Positions 34,171 through 43,696 of a stretch of 64,000 nucleotides of DNA are shown here, in pieces. Positions within the stretch are counted from its first letter, which is position 1. Each line of letters begins with the position of its first letter. A program made the position numbers and the translations under genes. The notes below the pieces were generated by a model. It searched no databases. It was given only the letters and a program-made list of their open reading frames with translations, and had not been told where the DNA came from. Origin of the DNA: Prochlorococcus sp. AG-402-B05 (GTDB taxonomy: Bacteria; Cyanobacteriota; Cyanobacteriia; PCC-6307; Cyanobiaceae); contig QCHK01000007.1 of NCBI GenBank assembly GCA_003279635.1, forward strand, positions 1-64,000. Direction: 5' to 3'.

Positions 34171-35178
34171 ATGATTTCCAATTCTTTAAAAACAAATGAA
34201 ATAGCTAACTACAGGTTAAGCATTGCTCCAATGATGGATTGCACAGATAGGCATTTTCGTGTCCTCATGCGCCAGATCACCAAAAAATCGCTTCTATACA
34301 CTGAAATGATTGTGGCCCAAGCGCTCCATTACTGCAAAAACAGGAATAAATTATTAGATTTTGATGAAATTGAACATCCTATTTCCATACAACTTGGTGG
34401 AGATAATCCAAATCTTATTGCTGAAGCAGCTCAAATGGCTGAAGATTGGGGCTATGACGAAATTAACTTAAACATAGGATGCCCAAGTCCGAGAGTAAAA
34501 TCTGGCAACTTTGGAGCTTGTCTTATGGGAAAACCAAAGATAGTGGCCAATTGTATTGAGAAAATGAAGAAATCATGCAACATACCAATAACAGTGAAAC
34601 ACAGACTTGGTATTGATAATCTCGACAGTGATGAATATCTTCTGAAATTTGTTGATACTTGTTCACTTGCAGGAGCAGACAGATTCATAATTCATGCAAG
34701 AAAAGCTTGGCTTAATGGATTAAATCCAAAAGAAAATCGTACAATTCCACCACTTCAATATGACAGAGTTCAAAAATTAAAAAATAACAGGCCTGAATTA
34801 ATTATTGAGCTGAACGGTGGAATAAATACAATTAATGATTCTATTGACGCTCTAAAAGTATTTGATGGAGCAATGGTAGGAAGAGCTGCATACTCTCATC
34901 CATTTCTTTGGACAAAAATTGATTCATTAATTTTTGGACAAAAAGAAAAATATTTATCAAGATCAAAAATAATTAAAAAGCTTATTCCTTTTGCTCAAAA
35001 ACATTTAGAGAATGATGGACGTCTTTGGCAAATTTCTAGACACATTTTAAATCTGATAGAATATATTCCAAATGCAAAAATATTGAGACAAGAATTAAGT
35101 GAAAAATGTCAAACTAATAAAGATGATATTTCCATTTTAAAAAAAATTGCCCAACAACTTGAAGATGCTGGGCAATAA
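34171..35178 (+). CDS. dusA: tRNA-dihydrouridine synthase A
   Basis: 335 residues. DusA makes dihydrouridine in the D-loop of tRNAs with FMN and NADPH. The TIM-barrel motifs are NIGCPSPRVKSGNFGACLMGKP (catalytic Cys117 in FGACLM), TVKHRLGID and IHARKAWLNGLNPKENR, which is DusA-specific, then NGGI and GRAAYSHP near residue 250. It is convergent with the RRM gene, 18 bp between stops. Confidence 0.94.
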   Translation: MISNSLKTNEIANYRLSIAPMMDCTDRHFRVLMRQITKKSLLYTEMIVAQALHYCKNRNKLLDFDEIEHPISIQLGGDNPNLIAEAAQMAEDWGYDEINLNIGCPSPRVKSGNFGACLMGKPKIVANCIEKMKKSCNIPITVKHRLGIDNLDSDEYLLKFVDTCSLAGADRFIIHARKAWLNGLNPKENRTIPPLQYDRVQKLKNNRPELIIELNGGINTINDSIDALKVFDGAMVGRAAYSHPFLWTKIDSLIFGQKEKYLSRSKIIKKLIPFAQKHLENDGRLWQISRHILNLIEYIPNAKILRQELSEKCQTNKDDISILKKIAQQLEDAGQ

Positions 35179-35196
35179 AAACAATAAGCGAAATCT

Positions 35197-35925
35197 TTAA
35201 GATTCTGCGCCGCCATAATCTGCCGTAGAGTCGGCTCCCCCTTCAGGCGAAGCACCTCTTCTTCTTCTGCTACGACCTTGATCAAAGTCATTTACATCTT
35301 GAGAAGCATTGCCATGACTACGATCTTCCCAGCCTTTGGCTCCAGAAGGTCTATCTTGAGCTGATTGATCAGCTTGGCCACCACCACCGTAGCCACCTTG
35401 GCCGCCGCCGTAGCCACCTTGGCCGCCGCCGTAGCCGCCGTAGCCGCCTTGGCCACCGCCACCGTAGCCACCTTGGCCACCGCCACCGTAGCCACCTTGG
35501 CCACCTTGGCCACCGCCACCGCCACCGTAGCCACCTTGGCCGCCGCCGTAGCCACCTTGGCCGCCGCCGCCGTAGCCGCCGTAGCCGCCTTGGCCACCGC
35601 CACCGTAGCCGCCGCCGTAGCCGCCTTGGCCACCGCCACCGTAGCTGCCGCCGTAGCCGCCGCCACCCCTTCTGGGAGCACTCCCTCTAGGTTCAGCTTT
35701 GTTGATTCTTAATGGACGGCCCATGAGCTCAGCACCTTGTAAAGATTCAATTGCTGAAGCTTCAACTGCCTCATCAGCCATCTCAACAAAAGCAAAACCT
35801 CTTTTGCGTCCTGTATCTCGTTCTAAAGGTAAAGAACAATTTGACACCTCCCCAAAGGGAGAAAACAATTCCATGACATCTTCCTGCTCAGCGCGGAAGG
35901 GCAAGTTGCCGACAAAAATACTCAC
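35197..35925 (-). CDS. RRM RNA-binding protein with Gly-rich repeats
   Basis: 242 residues. One RNA-recognition motif fills about 1-80 (RNP2 IFVGNLPF, RNP1 KRGFAFVEM at 41-49). A Gly/Tyr/Gln-rich segment of about 100 residues follows (about 87-190; units GGGQGGYGG), then a polar Arg/Ser/Asp tail. Cyanobacterial Rbp proteins with Gly-rich tails respond to cold, bind RNA and can localise mRNA. The DNA under the tail (35,388-35,665) is GC-rich tandem repeat, a slippage-prone tract. The long ORFs on the opposite strand of the tail are shadows. A single gene. Confidence 0.92.
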   Translation of the reverse strand: MSIFVGNLPFRAEQEDVMELFSPFGEVSNCSLPLERDTGRKRGFAFVEMADEAVEASAIESLQGAELMGRPLRINKAEPRGSAPRRGGGGYGGSYGGGGQGGYGGGYGGGGQGGYGGYGGGGQGGYGGGQGGYGGGGGGQGGQGGYGGGGQGGYGGGGQGGYGGYGGGQGGYGGGQGGYGGGGQADQSAQDRPSGAKGWEDRSHGNASQDVNDFDQGRSRRRRGASPEGGADSTADYGGAES

Positions 35926-36051
35926 TTGAAAATTGACTTAAAATAAAATGAAACTAATCGGCTATAAATAGCCAAAATTAATAACTCTAAAATGAGTTAT
36001 CAATAAATACTTTAATACCGAAAGCCCTAAAATAGACCTAAAACAATTATT

Positions 36052-37443
36052 TTAATTAAATAATTTTTCTCGCCAATAAAAAAGCTGTTCTTGAACTCTC
36101 TCAAATCCAGTTCCACCAGCACTCAATCGAGACTCAACCACACTTGACGGTAAAAGCTTTTCATAAATATCTTTTTCAAAAAATTTATGAAATGTTTTCC
36201 ATCTTTCCAATGGAATATTTTTTAATAAAATTCCCTCCTCTAAAGAAGTTTTTACAATTCGCCCAACTAATTGATAAGCCTCTCGAAACGGTATGTCCTT
36301 AGCCACTAAATAATCAGCAACGTCAGTGGCATTTGAAAAGTCTGATGAGACAGCATGATTAAGTCTTTCTTTTCTAAAAATTAAACCTTCTTCAAACAAT
36401 ATTGATATGGCAATCAAGGAATTCTTAACTGTTTTAACGCTATCAAAGATAGCTTCTTTGTCTTCTTGAAAATCTTTGTTGTAAGCCAAAGGTAATCCTT
36501 TGATCATAGTCAGCATAGCTTGTAAATGTCCAAATACTCTTCCTGTCTTACCTCGAACAAGCTCTGGTACATCAGGATTCTTTTTTTGAGGCATAAGACT
36601 ACTTCCAGTAGCACATCGGTCGGTTAATTCAATAAATGCAAATTCTTCCGATGCCCACAAAATTACTTCTTCAGATAATCTACTTAAATGAGCCATAATT
36701 AACGAAGAGGCTCCTAAAAATTCTACGACAAAGTCTCGATCACTTACAGCATCTAAACTATTAGAATAAATATCTTGAAAGTGTAATTCTGAAGCAGTAA
36801 TTTTTCTGCTTATAGAAATAGATGTTCCAGCTAAAGCTGCTGCTCCTAGTGGGGAAATATTTACTCGTTTTCTTACGTCCTTTAATCTATTTCTATCTCT
36901 TTGTGCCATCTCAATATATGCCAATAAGTGATGCGCCAGAGACAAAGGTTGTGCCCTTTGTAAATGCGTATAACCAGGAATCAGCGTATAAAGATTTTCT
37001 TCTGCTAATAAAAAAAGGGATTTCTGAAGACGCTCCAAATCCATATCAATTTCATCAATACGCTTTCTTAGCCATAATCTGAGATCTGTGCCAACTTGAT
37101 CATTACGACTACGACCAGTATGTAATTTTTTTCCTACCGGGCCTATCAAATCTATTAATTTTTTTTCTACAGCAAAATGAACATCTTCATCTGAAGTGAC
37201 AGGCTGAAATAAACCATCAGAGGCCTCTTTCCTAATCTGTTGAAGACCATTTTCTAATCTAAGTGCCTCTTCCTTCGTAATAATCTCTTGAATGCCAAGC
37301 ATACGTGCATGGGCAATTGATCCATCTAAATCTTCTTCTAATAAACAAATATCAAACCCGATTGAAGCATTAAATTTTTCTATAAAAGGATTAAGTCCTT
37401 TATCAAATCTCTCGCTCCAAGTTTTGCTCAATGCTTTTTCCAT
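36052..37443 (-). CDS. argH: Argininosuccinate lyase
   Basis: 463 residues. ArgH cleaves argininosuccinate to arginine and fumarate. Motifs are the fumarase/aspartase signature [29 protein letters not shown] and [19 protein letters not shown]. Length and motifs are complete. It is separated from the SpoIIE-like gene by 48 bp on the same strand and is probably a separate unit from the RRM gene (126-bp gap). Confidence 0.97.
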   Translation of the reverse strand: MEKALSKTWSERFDKGLNPFIEKFNASIGFDICLLEEDLDGSIAHARMLGIQEIITKEEALRLENGLQQIRKEASDGLFQPVTSDEDVHFAVEKKLIDLIGPVGKKLHTGRSRNDQVGTDLRLWLRKRIDEIDMDLERLQKSLFLLAEENLYTLIPGYTHLQRAQPLSLAHHLLAYIEMAQRDRNRLKDVRKRVNISPLGAAALAGTSISISRKITASELHFQDIYSNSLDAVSDRDFVVEFLGASSLIMAHLSRLSEEVILWASEEFAFIELTDRCATGSSLMPQKKNPDVPELVRGKTGRVFGHLQAMLTMIKGLPLAYNKDFQEDKEAIFDSVKTVKNSLIAISILFEEGLIFRKERLNHAVSSDFSNATDVADYLVAKDIPFREAYQLVGRIVKTSLEEGILLKNIPLERWKTFHKFFEKDIYEKLLPSSVVESRLSAGGTGFERVQEQLFYWREKLFN

Positions 37444-37491
37444 ATGACTAATACAAATAAAGCAAGAGTCTTAGGAATTGTCAGGCAATTA

Positions 37492-38895
37492 CTAAGTTAA
37501 TTTAGGAACCGTTGATTCTTCGTTGACTTTTAAAACCACCATTGATGCATCATCTTCAAGATGATGATCACTAACACCAACAAAACCATCTAATCTTTCA
37601 AAAAGTTTATTTAATATTTCTTTAGCTCCCAGGCCTTCCTTAGCAAATTTATCTAAAAAAGTTATTAAACGATTTTCATCAAAACGTTCACCTGATATAC
37701 CAGGCGCCTCAGTCACTCCATCGGTGTAGTAGAGAAGTACATCCCCTGGCTGAAGAAAAATCTCCCCACATCCGTATTCAGCTTCAGGTTGAAGACCGAT
37801 TAATAAACCAGGGGTATCTAATCTTTTAATTGATTTTGACTTGGCGCTCCAAAGCAAAGGAGGGTTATGTGCTGCATTGGCAAAACGTAATTTTCTTGAT
37901 TGCGCGTCAAAGTCCGAATAAAACAAAGTTACAAACCTATGGGATTGAGTCAGATCTTCAATAGCTAATTGATTCAGGTCATGCAAAATAGAATCAGGAG
38001 GTAATCCTGTTAAAACTTCCGCTCTAAGCATTCCTCGTAACATAGTCATCAACAATCCAGCAGGAACACCTTTACCCATAACATCACCAATCACAAAAGC
38101 CCAACGCCCACTAGCTTTTGCTGTTTCATTTAAATCTGAGCGAGTGGGCATAAAATCGTAATAATCACCACCTACTTGAAAAGCTGGCCTACAGCAAGCA
38201 GCCAATTCAACTCCCTCAATTACTGGACATTGATCAGGTAGTAATTGTGATTGGATTTCAGCACCAATACTTATTTGTCTATCAACTTTCTCATGATTAC
38301 GAATCACCTGAAATATTGCATCGTTTTCTATAGCTACTCCAGCAAGATCAGCAACTATTTGAATATGTTTTCGATGTACATTACTTCCAAAAACAATCTC
38401 TTTTTTATCAAATGCATATAATCGACCTCGCTGTCTTCCTCGAGAAACTATCGATGTAGCAATTACATTAGAAGAATCAAAATGTCTTTGAACTAAACGA
38501 TCTAACATTTCAATATTCTTTTCCTCCATGCCAAAACCCGTTTTCTTACCTTTCTCTAAAAGAAATAATTTTCTAAAGAGTTCCTGATCTTCATCGATAG
38601 GGACCATTTGTAACTGCTCCCGCCAAAGACTTCCATTATCTTGAAATGGAATTAACAATGATCCTTTAACGCCAACTAATTGAGTGACAAGAAGTGGAAT
38701 AAGTTCAAGAAAACGCTGTAAATTAGTAAAACTTCGCAAAGCAAAGCTTAATGAAAGCAATAAATCTTGATTAACAATTTGCTCTTGAGAAAGACTATGA
38801 ACCAAATCGCTTAGAGACTTGGAAGCATCACTTGAGAAGAGGTTGGTAGGATCTTGCTTTTGTTGTTCAGAAATTGGACAATTTTCTTTCACCAT
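37492..38895 (-). CDS. PP2C-type (SpoIIE/RsbU-like) serine phosphatase
   Basis: 467 residues. A GAF-like N-terminal half (about 40-215) precedes a PP2C-type SpoIIE domain (VGGDYYDFM near 245, GDVMGKGVPAGLLM near 275, NAAHNPPLLW, YYTDGVTEA). The metal-binding Asp residues are in GGDYYDF, GDVMGKG and TDGVTE. Such proteins dephosphorylate anti-anti-sigma factors in partner-switching modules. No anti-sigma or anti-anti-sigma gene lies beside it. It sits 55 bp downstream of ftsY. Confidence 0.88.
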   Translation of the reverse strand: MVKENCPISEQQKQDPTNLFSSDASKSLSDLVHSLSQEQIVNQDLLLSLSFALRSFTNLQRFLELIPLLVTQLVGVKGSLLIPFQDNGSLWREQLQMVPIDEDQELFRKLFLLEKGKKTGFGMEEKNIEMLDRLVQRHFDSSNVIATSIVSRGRQRGRLYAFDKKEIVFGSNVHRKHIQIVADLAGVAIENDAIFQVIRNHEKVDRQISIGAEIQSQLLPDQCPVIEGVELAACCRPAFQVGGDYYDFMPTRSDLNETAKASGRWAFVIGDVMGKGVPAGLLMTMLRGMLRAEVLTGLPPDSILHDLNQLAIEDLTQSHRFVTLFYSDFDAQSRKLRFANAAHNPPLLWSAKSKSIKRLDTPGLLIGLQPEAEYGCGEIFLQPGDVLLYYTDGVTEAPGISGERFDENRLITFLDKFAKEGLGAKEILNKLFERLDGFVGVSDHHLEDDASMVVLKVNEESTVPKLT

Positions 38896-38950
38896 TCTCC
38901 GACAATAAAGAAATTGAAACTTAGAAACATATACAAAAAATATCTAAAAA

Positions 38951-40246
38951 TCATCTAACAGTTAAAAGTGCCTCAACAAATTCAAAGCTATTAAATGGTC
39001 GCAAGTCCCTAATTTTCTCACCAGCCCCGATGAATCTGACAGGAAGTTTTGCTTCTGATGCAACAGCCATAGCAACACCTCCTTTAGAAGATCCATCAAG
39101 TTTTGTGAGTATTACACCTGTTAATTCTGCTGAATCAGCAAATGCTAGAGCCTGCCTTAAGCCATTTTGACCTTGACTAGAATCAAGCACTAATAAAGAT
39201 TCAACGTTTGCATTAGGAGCAAGTTTATCGATAATTTTTCTAATTTTTTTCAATTCCTCCATTAAATTATTTTTCGTTTGTAATCTTCCTGCAGTATCTA
39301 CCAATAGTAAATCTATATTTTTTGATTTACTTGCACCAATAGCATCAAATACTATCGATGCTGGATCAGCATTCTTAGATTCATTTGCGATAACTTCAAC
39401 CCCTGTTCTGTCTCCCCATACCTTTACTTGTTGAACAGCTGCAGCTCTAAAAGTGTCTGCAGCAGCAATCATTGCTGAAAAACCACTTCTTTTTGCAACA
39501 CTTGCCAATTTACCAAGAGTCGTCGTTTTTCCAACACCATTAACACCTACTAGCATCCAAATATTTAAACAACCTTTTTGTGGAGAAAGTAAATCAGCGC
39601 CACTATTTTTTATTGGTTTTTCTAAAACATTGACTAATTGTTCTTTTAAAAAACGCAAGCCCTCAGAAGCTTCAACAACTTCCTCGTTTAACTTTGTTCT
39701 TAAAGATTCTAAAATTTGATCAGTAGCAGAAACTCCCGCATCTGCTCTAAGTAAAAGTGTCTCTAAATCATCAAGAACTTCAGGAGTAAGTGGATCGTCT
39801 CCTAACTTTTCTAATAAATCAGTAACAAAGGCTTTACGAGTTTTTTCTAGTCCTTCCTTTAGCCTGCTAAGCCAATCAATATCATCTAATGAAAATTGGT
39901 CAATTTTTTTACCTTGGGCAGCTAAAACTTCCGCTGACCATGTAAAAGTATCATCAAAATCTCCTAATTGAGGCTGATCTTCTCCTTCTGTCTCTTGACT
40001 AACTTGCAGTCTGTTTTTAACAGTAATATCTGATTTAAAATCCTCGTTGATATTTGTTTTAGTATTCAATATCTCTTTTTCTTCAATTTCTTTTTGACAT
40101 AACTCTTTTTCTTCTTTTTGTTTTTGTTTGAGTTGCAAATAAACTTGTTTTGCCCAATCTAAAGATTCATCATTAACAGATGAGGAATTTTCGCTTGGCT
40201 TCATTTTAGAAAAATTCTTTTTATCCTGAGAAAAATCGTCTTTCAT
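38951..40246 (-). CDS. ftsY: Signal recognition particle receptor FtsY
   Basis: 431 residues. FtsY docks SRP-ribosome complexes at the membrane. An acidic, variable N-terminal A domain (about 1-100) is followed by the NG domain: G1 GVNGVGKTTTLGKLA, DTFRAAAVQQ, DTAGRLQTK, TKLDGSSKGG and the end GEKIRDLRPF. The start overlaps the end of nusB by 4 bp (40,243-40,246), so the two are translationally coupled. Confidence 0.97.
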   Translation of the reverse strand: MKDDFSQDKKNFSKMKPSENSSSVNDESLDWAKQVYLQLKQKQKEEKELCQKEIEEKEILNTKTNINEDFKSDITVKNRLQVSQETEGEDQPQLGDFDDTFTWSAEVLAAQGKKIDQFSLDDIDWLSRLKEGLEKTRKAFVTDLLEKLGDDPLTPEVLDDLETLLLRADAGVSATDQILESLRTKLNEEVVEASEGLRFLKEQLVNVLEKPIKNSGADLLSPQKGCLNIWMLVGVNGVGKTTTLGKLASVAKRSGFSAMIAAADTFRAAAVQQVKVWGDRTGVEVIANESKNADPASIVFDAIGASKSKNIDLLLVDTAGRLQTKNNLMEELKKIRKIIDKLAPNANVESLLVLDSSQGQNGLRQALAFADSAELTGVILTKLDGSSKGGVAMAVASEAKLPVRFIGAGEKIRDLRPFNSFEFVEALLTVR

Positions 40247-40869
40247 TTCAAATTTAGTATTAAAGCAGAACTTTGAAGTTTTCTTAAAACTCCATTAATC
40301 ATTCTTCGTCCTTGTTCGTCGCTATAACGATTAGCCAAATTTACAGCTTCATTACAAGTAACAGCCATAGGAGTATTAAAGTCTATTAAATCAACCCATG
40401 CCAATCTCAAAATATCTCTATCAATTCTAGGTAATCTTTTTAAACGCCAACCTTCCATAACGCTATCAAGCTTATGATCAATCTCATCTTGCTTTTCAAT
40501 TACTAAATCAACACGCCTCAGAGCTAACTCACGTATTTCTTTTTGATCAACTAACGCTAGTAATCTTGGTAATTCGATACTTTCAGATAAGCAGTTAAGT
40601 ATATTCTCTGAATCAATCAAACAAGTTTTCAAATGATTTTGAGATTTTATTAACAATCCCGCATCTCCTTGCAATTCACTATCCAATAATTCCTGATTGG
40701 CTTTTTCTAATTGCGCTGCACATGAATCTAATTGTTCTCGCCAATGTTGAGTTAAAGATTCAATTGCTTTACTAAGTAAACTTTCAATATTTAATTTATT
40801 AATATCTTTTTTTTTAATTTGTCCTAAAAGTAAAAGAGCTAACTCTCTGGAAATTGATTTTAATTGCAT
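40243..40869 (-). CDS. nusB: Transcription antitermination protein NusB
   Basis: 208 residues. The NusB fold is recognisable in the C-terminal two thirds (LPRIDRDILRLAWVDLI and NEAVNLANRYSDEQGRRMINGVLRKL). It participates in rRNA antitermination with NusE. The N-terminal half is longer than in E. coli NusB (139 aa), as in other cyanobacteria. It lies between the DUF502 gene (17 bp) and ftsY (overlap), within a minus-strand operon. Confidence 0.92.
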   Translation of the reverse strand: MQLKSISRELALLLLGQIKKKDINKLNIESLLSKAIESLTQHWREQLDSCAAQLEKANQELLDSELQGDAGLLIKSQNHLKTCLIDSENILNCLSESIELPRLLALVDQKEIRELALRRVDLVIEKQDEIDHKLDSVMEGWRLKRLPRIDRDILRLAWVDLIDFNTPMAVTCNEAVNLANRYSDEQGRRMINGVLRKLQSSALILNLK

Positions 40870-40886
40870 AACTATGACTAAAAGCT

Positions 40887-41612
40887 TTAAGAAGATGATG
40901 CTCTTAACTGAGAAAATAAACTAGAAAAAGATGTGTTTGTAGAGTTACTCCTATCATCAGGATTTACAATTCCGGCGGAAATAATAGTTCTAAAAGCATC
41001 TTCCACAGATATATCTAAATCTTTAACAGAATCTTCTGGCACTAATGTATACCAACCAGTTGTAGGGTTTGGTGCAGTAGGTATAAAAACACTCAACAAA
41101 GGTTGATTTGGTTCAGTTTGTAGAGATGGTCCAACAATACCAGTAACAAAACCAACGCTGAATAAACCCTCTCGCGGATATTCAACTAATACAACTCTGC
41201 GAAATCTAGTTGAATTGTCTCTCAAAAAAGTTTCTAGAAGTTGTTTAAGAGTTTTATAAACTGATCCCGCAAGTGGTATTCGAGATAGAGTTCCTTCCCC
41301 GAACTCAAGCAACCATCTCCCTACAAAATTTCTAGCCATAAGACCTATCAACAAAATACCTAGTAATGGCACAGTTAAACCCAAAGCAAGGTTAATAAGG
41401 TCTTGCAGTAAAGGATTAAGAGTAATGAAGGGATTTAATTGTTTTGGTATTGAAGTTAATATTGCCAAAACAAAGCGGCTGACAATTGTAGACAACCAAA
41501 TAGTGGTAGCTAAAGGAATAACCACCAATAGACCAGCTATTAGGTCATTTTTAAGATCCTGCTGAAGCCTTGAGCCAAGAGTCAGATCTTCCTTGGGAGA
41601 GGACTGCACCAA
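40887..41612 (-). CDS. DUF502 family membrane protein
   Basis: 241 residues. Two transmembrane segments (LIAGLLVVIPLATTIWLSTIV and LALGLTVPLLGILLIGLMA) and the motif RIPLAGSVYKTLKQLLETFL with GLFSVGFVTG and FIPTAPNPTTGWYTLVPEDSV identify DUF502. It is widely conserved in cyanobacteria and other phyla, of unknown function. It is the first gene of the unit with nusB and ftsY. The start is the only ATG that precedes the hydrophobic region. Confidence 0.9.
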   Translation of the reverse strand: MVQSSPKEDLTLGSRLQQDLKNDLIAGLLVVIPLATTIWLSTIVSRFVLAILTSIPKQLNPFITLNPLLQDLINLALGLTVPLLGILLIGLMARNFVGRWLLEFGEGTLSRIPLAGSVYKTLKQLLETFLRDNSTRFRRVVLVEYPREGLFSVGFVTGIVGPSLQTEPNQPLLSVFIPTAPNPTTGWYTLVPEDSVKDLDISVEDAFRTIISAGIVNPDDRSNSTNTSFSSLFSQLRASSS

Positions 41613-41802
41613 ATAAAGAGAGTCCGAAAAAATTTATATATATACAATCTAACCAAATTAAGTGCCTTAATTGAATAATTTAAGCTATTAATAGAAATAA
41701 AACATCAAAAGAAAGAATTTAAAGCTCCTCATCAAGTCGGAATTGACTAAAAAACCTCTTAATTAAAGGCAAAACATTATTCATAAAAAGCTTGCTCCAA
41801 TC

Positions 41803-42741
41803 TTGAAAAATTCTATTGATCTAACAAAAAAAATCAAAGAAAAAGCCTTTGAAGAAGGCTTTGATGCAGTAGGAATTGCAAAAGTCCCAGGATCTTCAAG
41901 AATCAAACTTCGAACCGCTTCGTTAGAAAGATGGTTGCAAGCAGGCCATCAAGCAAAAATGGAATGGATGAAAAGCCCAAAAAGAAAAGATATAGAAAGC
42001 ATGCTCAAAGGGGTAAAAAGTGTTCTTGCTGTTGGACTTAATTACTATGTAGATACTGATAGACCAGCTAAAGATATATCAATTGCCAGATATGGATGGG
42101 GAAAGGATTATCATAAAATTATTAAAAAAAAATTAAAAAAAATTGCTGAATTTTTAGAGACAGAAAGACCAAATGCAAAATGGAAAATATGTGTTGACAC
42201 AAGCGCATTTTTGGATAAGGCCTGGGCAGAAGAAGCTGGTATTGGATGGATTGGAAAACACAGCAACATAATTAACTCTGAAATTGGTTCATGGATGTTT
42301 TTAGGCCATCTTTTATCTACTGAAGAGTTAGAGGCTGATAAGCCTTCCAAACCAATATGTGGTGAGTGTGAAAAATGTATTGAAGCATGCCCAACCAAAG
42401 CAATAGAAGAACCATTTATTATAAACTCATACAAATGTTTGGCATATCACACCTTAGAAAACAGAGATCAAGAATTACCAGAAAACATTATTAATAAAAT
42501 GGGAAATTGGATTGCTGGTTGTGATATTTGCCAAGATGTATGTCCGTGGAACCAAAAACATATTCCAAGCACAACTGAAGCAGACCTTCAACCATCTGAA
42601 TGGATATTAAATACAACTAAACAAAATCTATTGTCATGGGATGATTCAAAATGGAAAGAAAATTTAAAAAATTCAGCACTAAAACGAATTAAGCCATGGA
42701 TGTGGCGTAGGAATATAGATTCAATATCAAAGAATAAATAA
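41803..42741 (+). CDS. queG: Epoxyqueuosine reductase QueG
   Basis: 312 residues from a TTG codon. QueG reduces epoxyqueuosine in tRNA, the last step of queuosine synthesis, with a cobalamin cofactor. It has two ferredoxin-type [4Fe-4S] motifs (CGECEKCIEACPTKAI and CDICQDVCPWN) and the N-terminal GFDAVGIAKVPG. It is the right length for the short (one HEAT-less) form. The TPR gene follows after 5 bp, so both are co-transcribed. Confidence 0.93.
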   Translation: MKNSIDLTKKIKEKAFEEGFDAVGIAKVPGSSRIKLRTASLERWLQAGHQAKMEWMKSPKRKDIESMLKGVKSVLAVGLNYYVDTDRPAKDISIARYGWGKDYHKIIKKKLKKIAEFLETERPNAKWKICVDTSAFLDKAWAEEAGIGWIGKHSNIINSEIGSWMFLGHLLSTEELEADKPSKPICGECEKCIEACPTKAIEEPFIINSYKCLAYHTLENRDQELPENIINKMGNWIAGCDICQDVCPWNQKHIPSTTEADLQPSEWILNTTKQNLLSWDDSKWKENLKNSALKRIKPWMWRRNIDSISKNK

Positions 42742-42746
42742 AAATA

Positions 42747-43613
42747 ATGATAAAAACTTCAAAGATTTTTAAATATTTACTTAGCCTAAGTCTAATTGAA
42801 ACTTTTTTTATACCTAATTCGTCGATTGCATTTTTCCCAAGAATTAACGAACCAAATCAAGAAGAATTTGAATTTACTTCAATGCAAATGGGAAAAGCTG
42901 CTATGCAGCTAATTCAATTTGGTCAATACAAAGAAGCAATTAACATTTTAAAACTCGCATTAAAACTAAATCCTAAAGAAGAAACTCTTTGGATAGCTCT
43001 TGCAGATGCGCAATTTAAATCAAAAGATAGTGATAGTGCATTATTATCATTGAATAAAGTTTTAGTAATAAATCCGAAAAATGCCTCAATATATTTTACT
43101 AAAGGTTCTATATATATGAATTCAAAAAATCTTGAGAAAGCAATTTTAATGCTTAATCAAGGATTATTATTAGATAACAAAAATGAAACAGGCTACTTCC
43201 AACTTGGAAATGCATATATTATGCTAAAAGAATATACAAAAGCTTTAGATACTTATAATAAAGTCACTAAATTAAACCCTAATTTTTGGCAAGTAATTAA
43301 TAATCAAGGTCTCATACTTTATGAAATAAATAAAAAAAAAGACGCTATCTCAAAATTTAAATTAGCCGCAAAATTAAGTAATAATGCTGAACCTAAGCTT
43401 GCATTAGCAATTACAATCTATTCAACGAAAGGTAAATCTATTGAATTATTAAACATAGCAAAAAATGCTTTAATAGATAATCCAAAATATGCTAATATTG
43501 AGTATCAATCTGAACAGTTATGGGGAAGAAAGTTACAACATTCAGCAAAACTTTTTTTTAAAACGAAAGAAATGAAAAAAGTAGTTAGAGAAGCTAGACA
43601 AAAAACTCAATGA
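42747..43613 (+). CDS. TPR-repeat protein, exported
   Basis: 288 residues. A signal peptide (KIFKYLLSLSLIETFFIPNSSIA) is followed by about five tetratricopeptide repeats (for example YKEAINILKLALKLNPKEETLWIALADAQFK and YTKALDTYNKVTKLNPNFWQVINNQGLILY). TPR proteins are scaffolds for protein complexes. The partner is unknown. The 5-bp gap to queG suggests one transcript, but no functional link is evident. Downstream, an 83-bp gap leads to the gyrase-like gene. Confidence 0.87.
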   Translation: MIKTSKIFKYLLSLSLIETFFIPNSSIAFFPRINEPNQEEFEFTSMQMGKAAMQLIQFGQYKEAINILKLALKLNPKEETLWIALADAQFKSKDSDSALLSLNKVLVINPKNASIYFTKGSIYMNSKNLEKAILMLNQGLLLDNKNETGYFQLGNAYIMLKEYTKALDTYNKVTKLNPNFWQVINNQGLILYEINKKKDAISKFKLAAKLSNNAEPKLALAITIYSTKGKSIELLNIAKNALIDNPKYANIEYQSEQLWGRKLQHSAKLFFKTKEMKKVVREARQKTQ

Positions 43614-43696
43614 GTTAATGTTTAACAAAAAACTGGTTTTTAACAAATTAGTTAGTAACCTAAATAAAGAAATTTAGGCCTCTTTCATACTCCAAG

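Noticed and set aside
35388-35665. Tandem repeat tract considered as a CRISPR array
   Set aside because: Units are short, contiguous and in coding frame; there are no unique spacers and no cas genes.
35292-35712. Long Ala/Thr-rich ORFs on both strands of the RRM gene tail
   Set aside because: They are shadow frames of the Gly-rich tandem repeat; composition follows from the repeat and no domain is visible.
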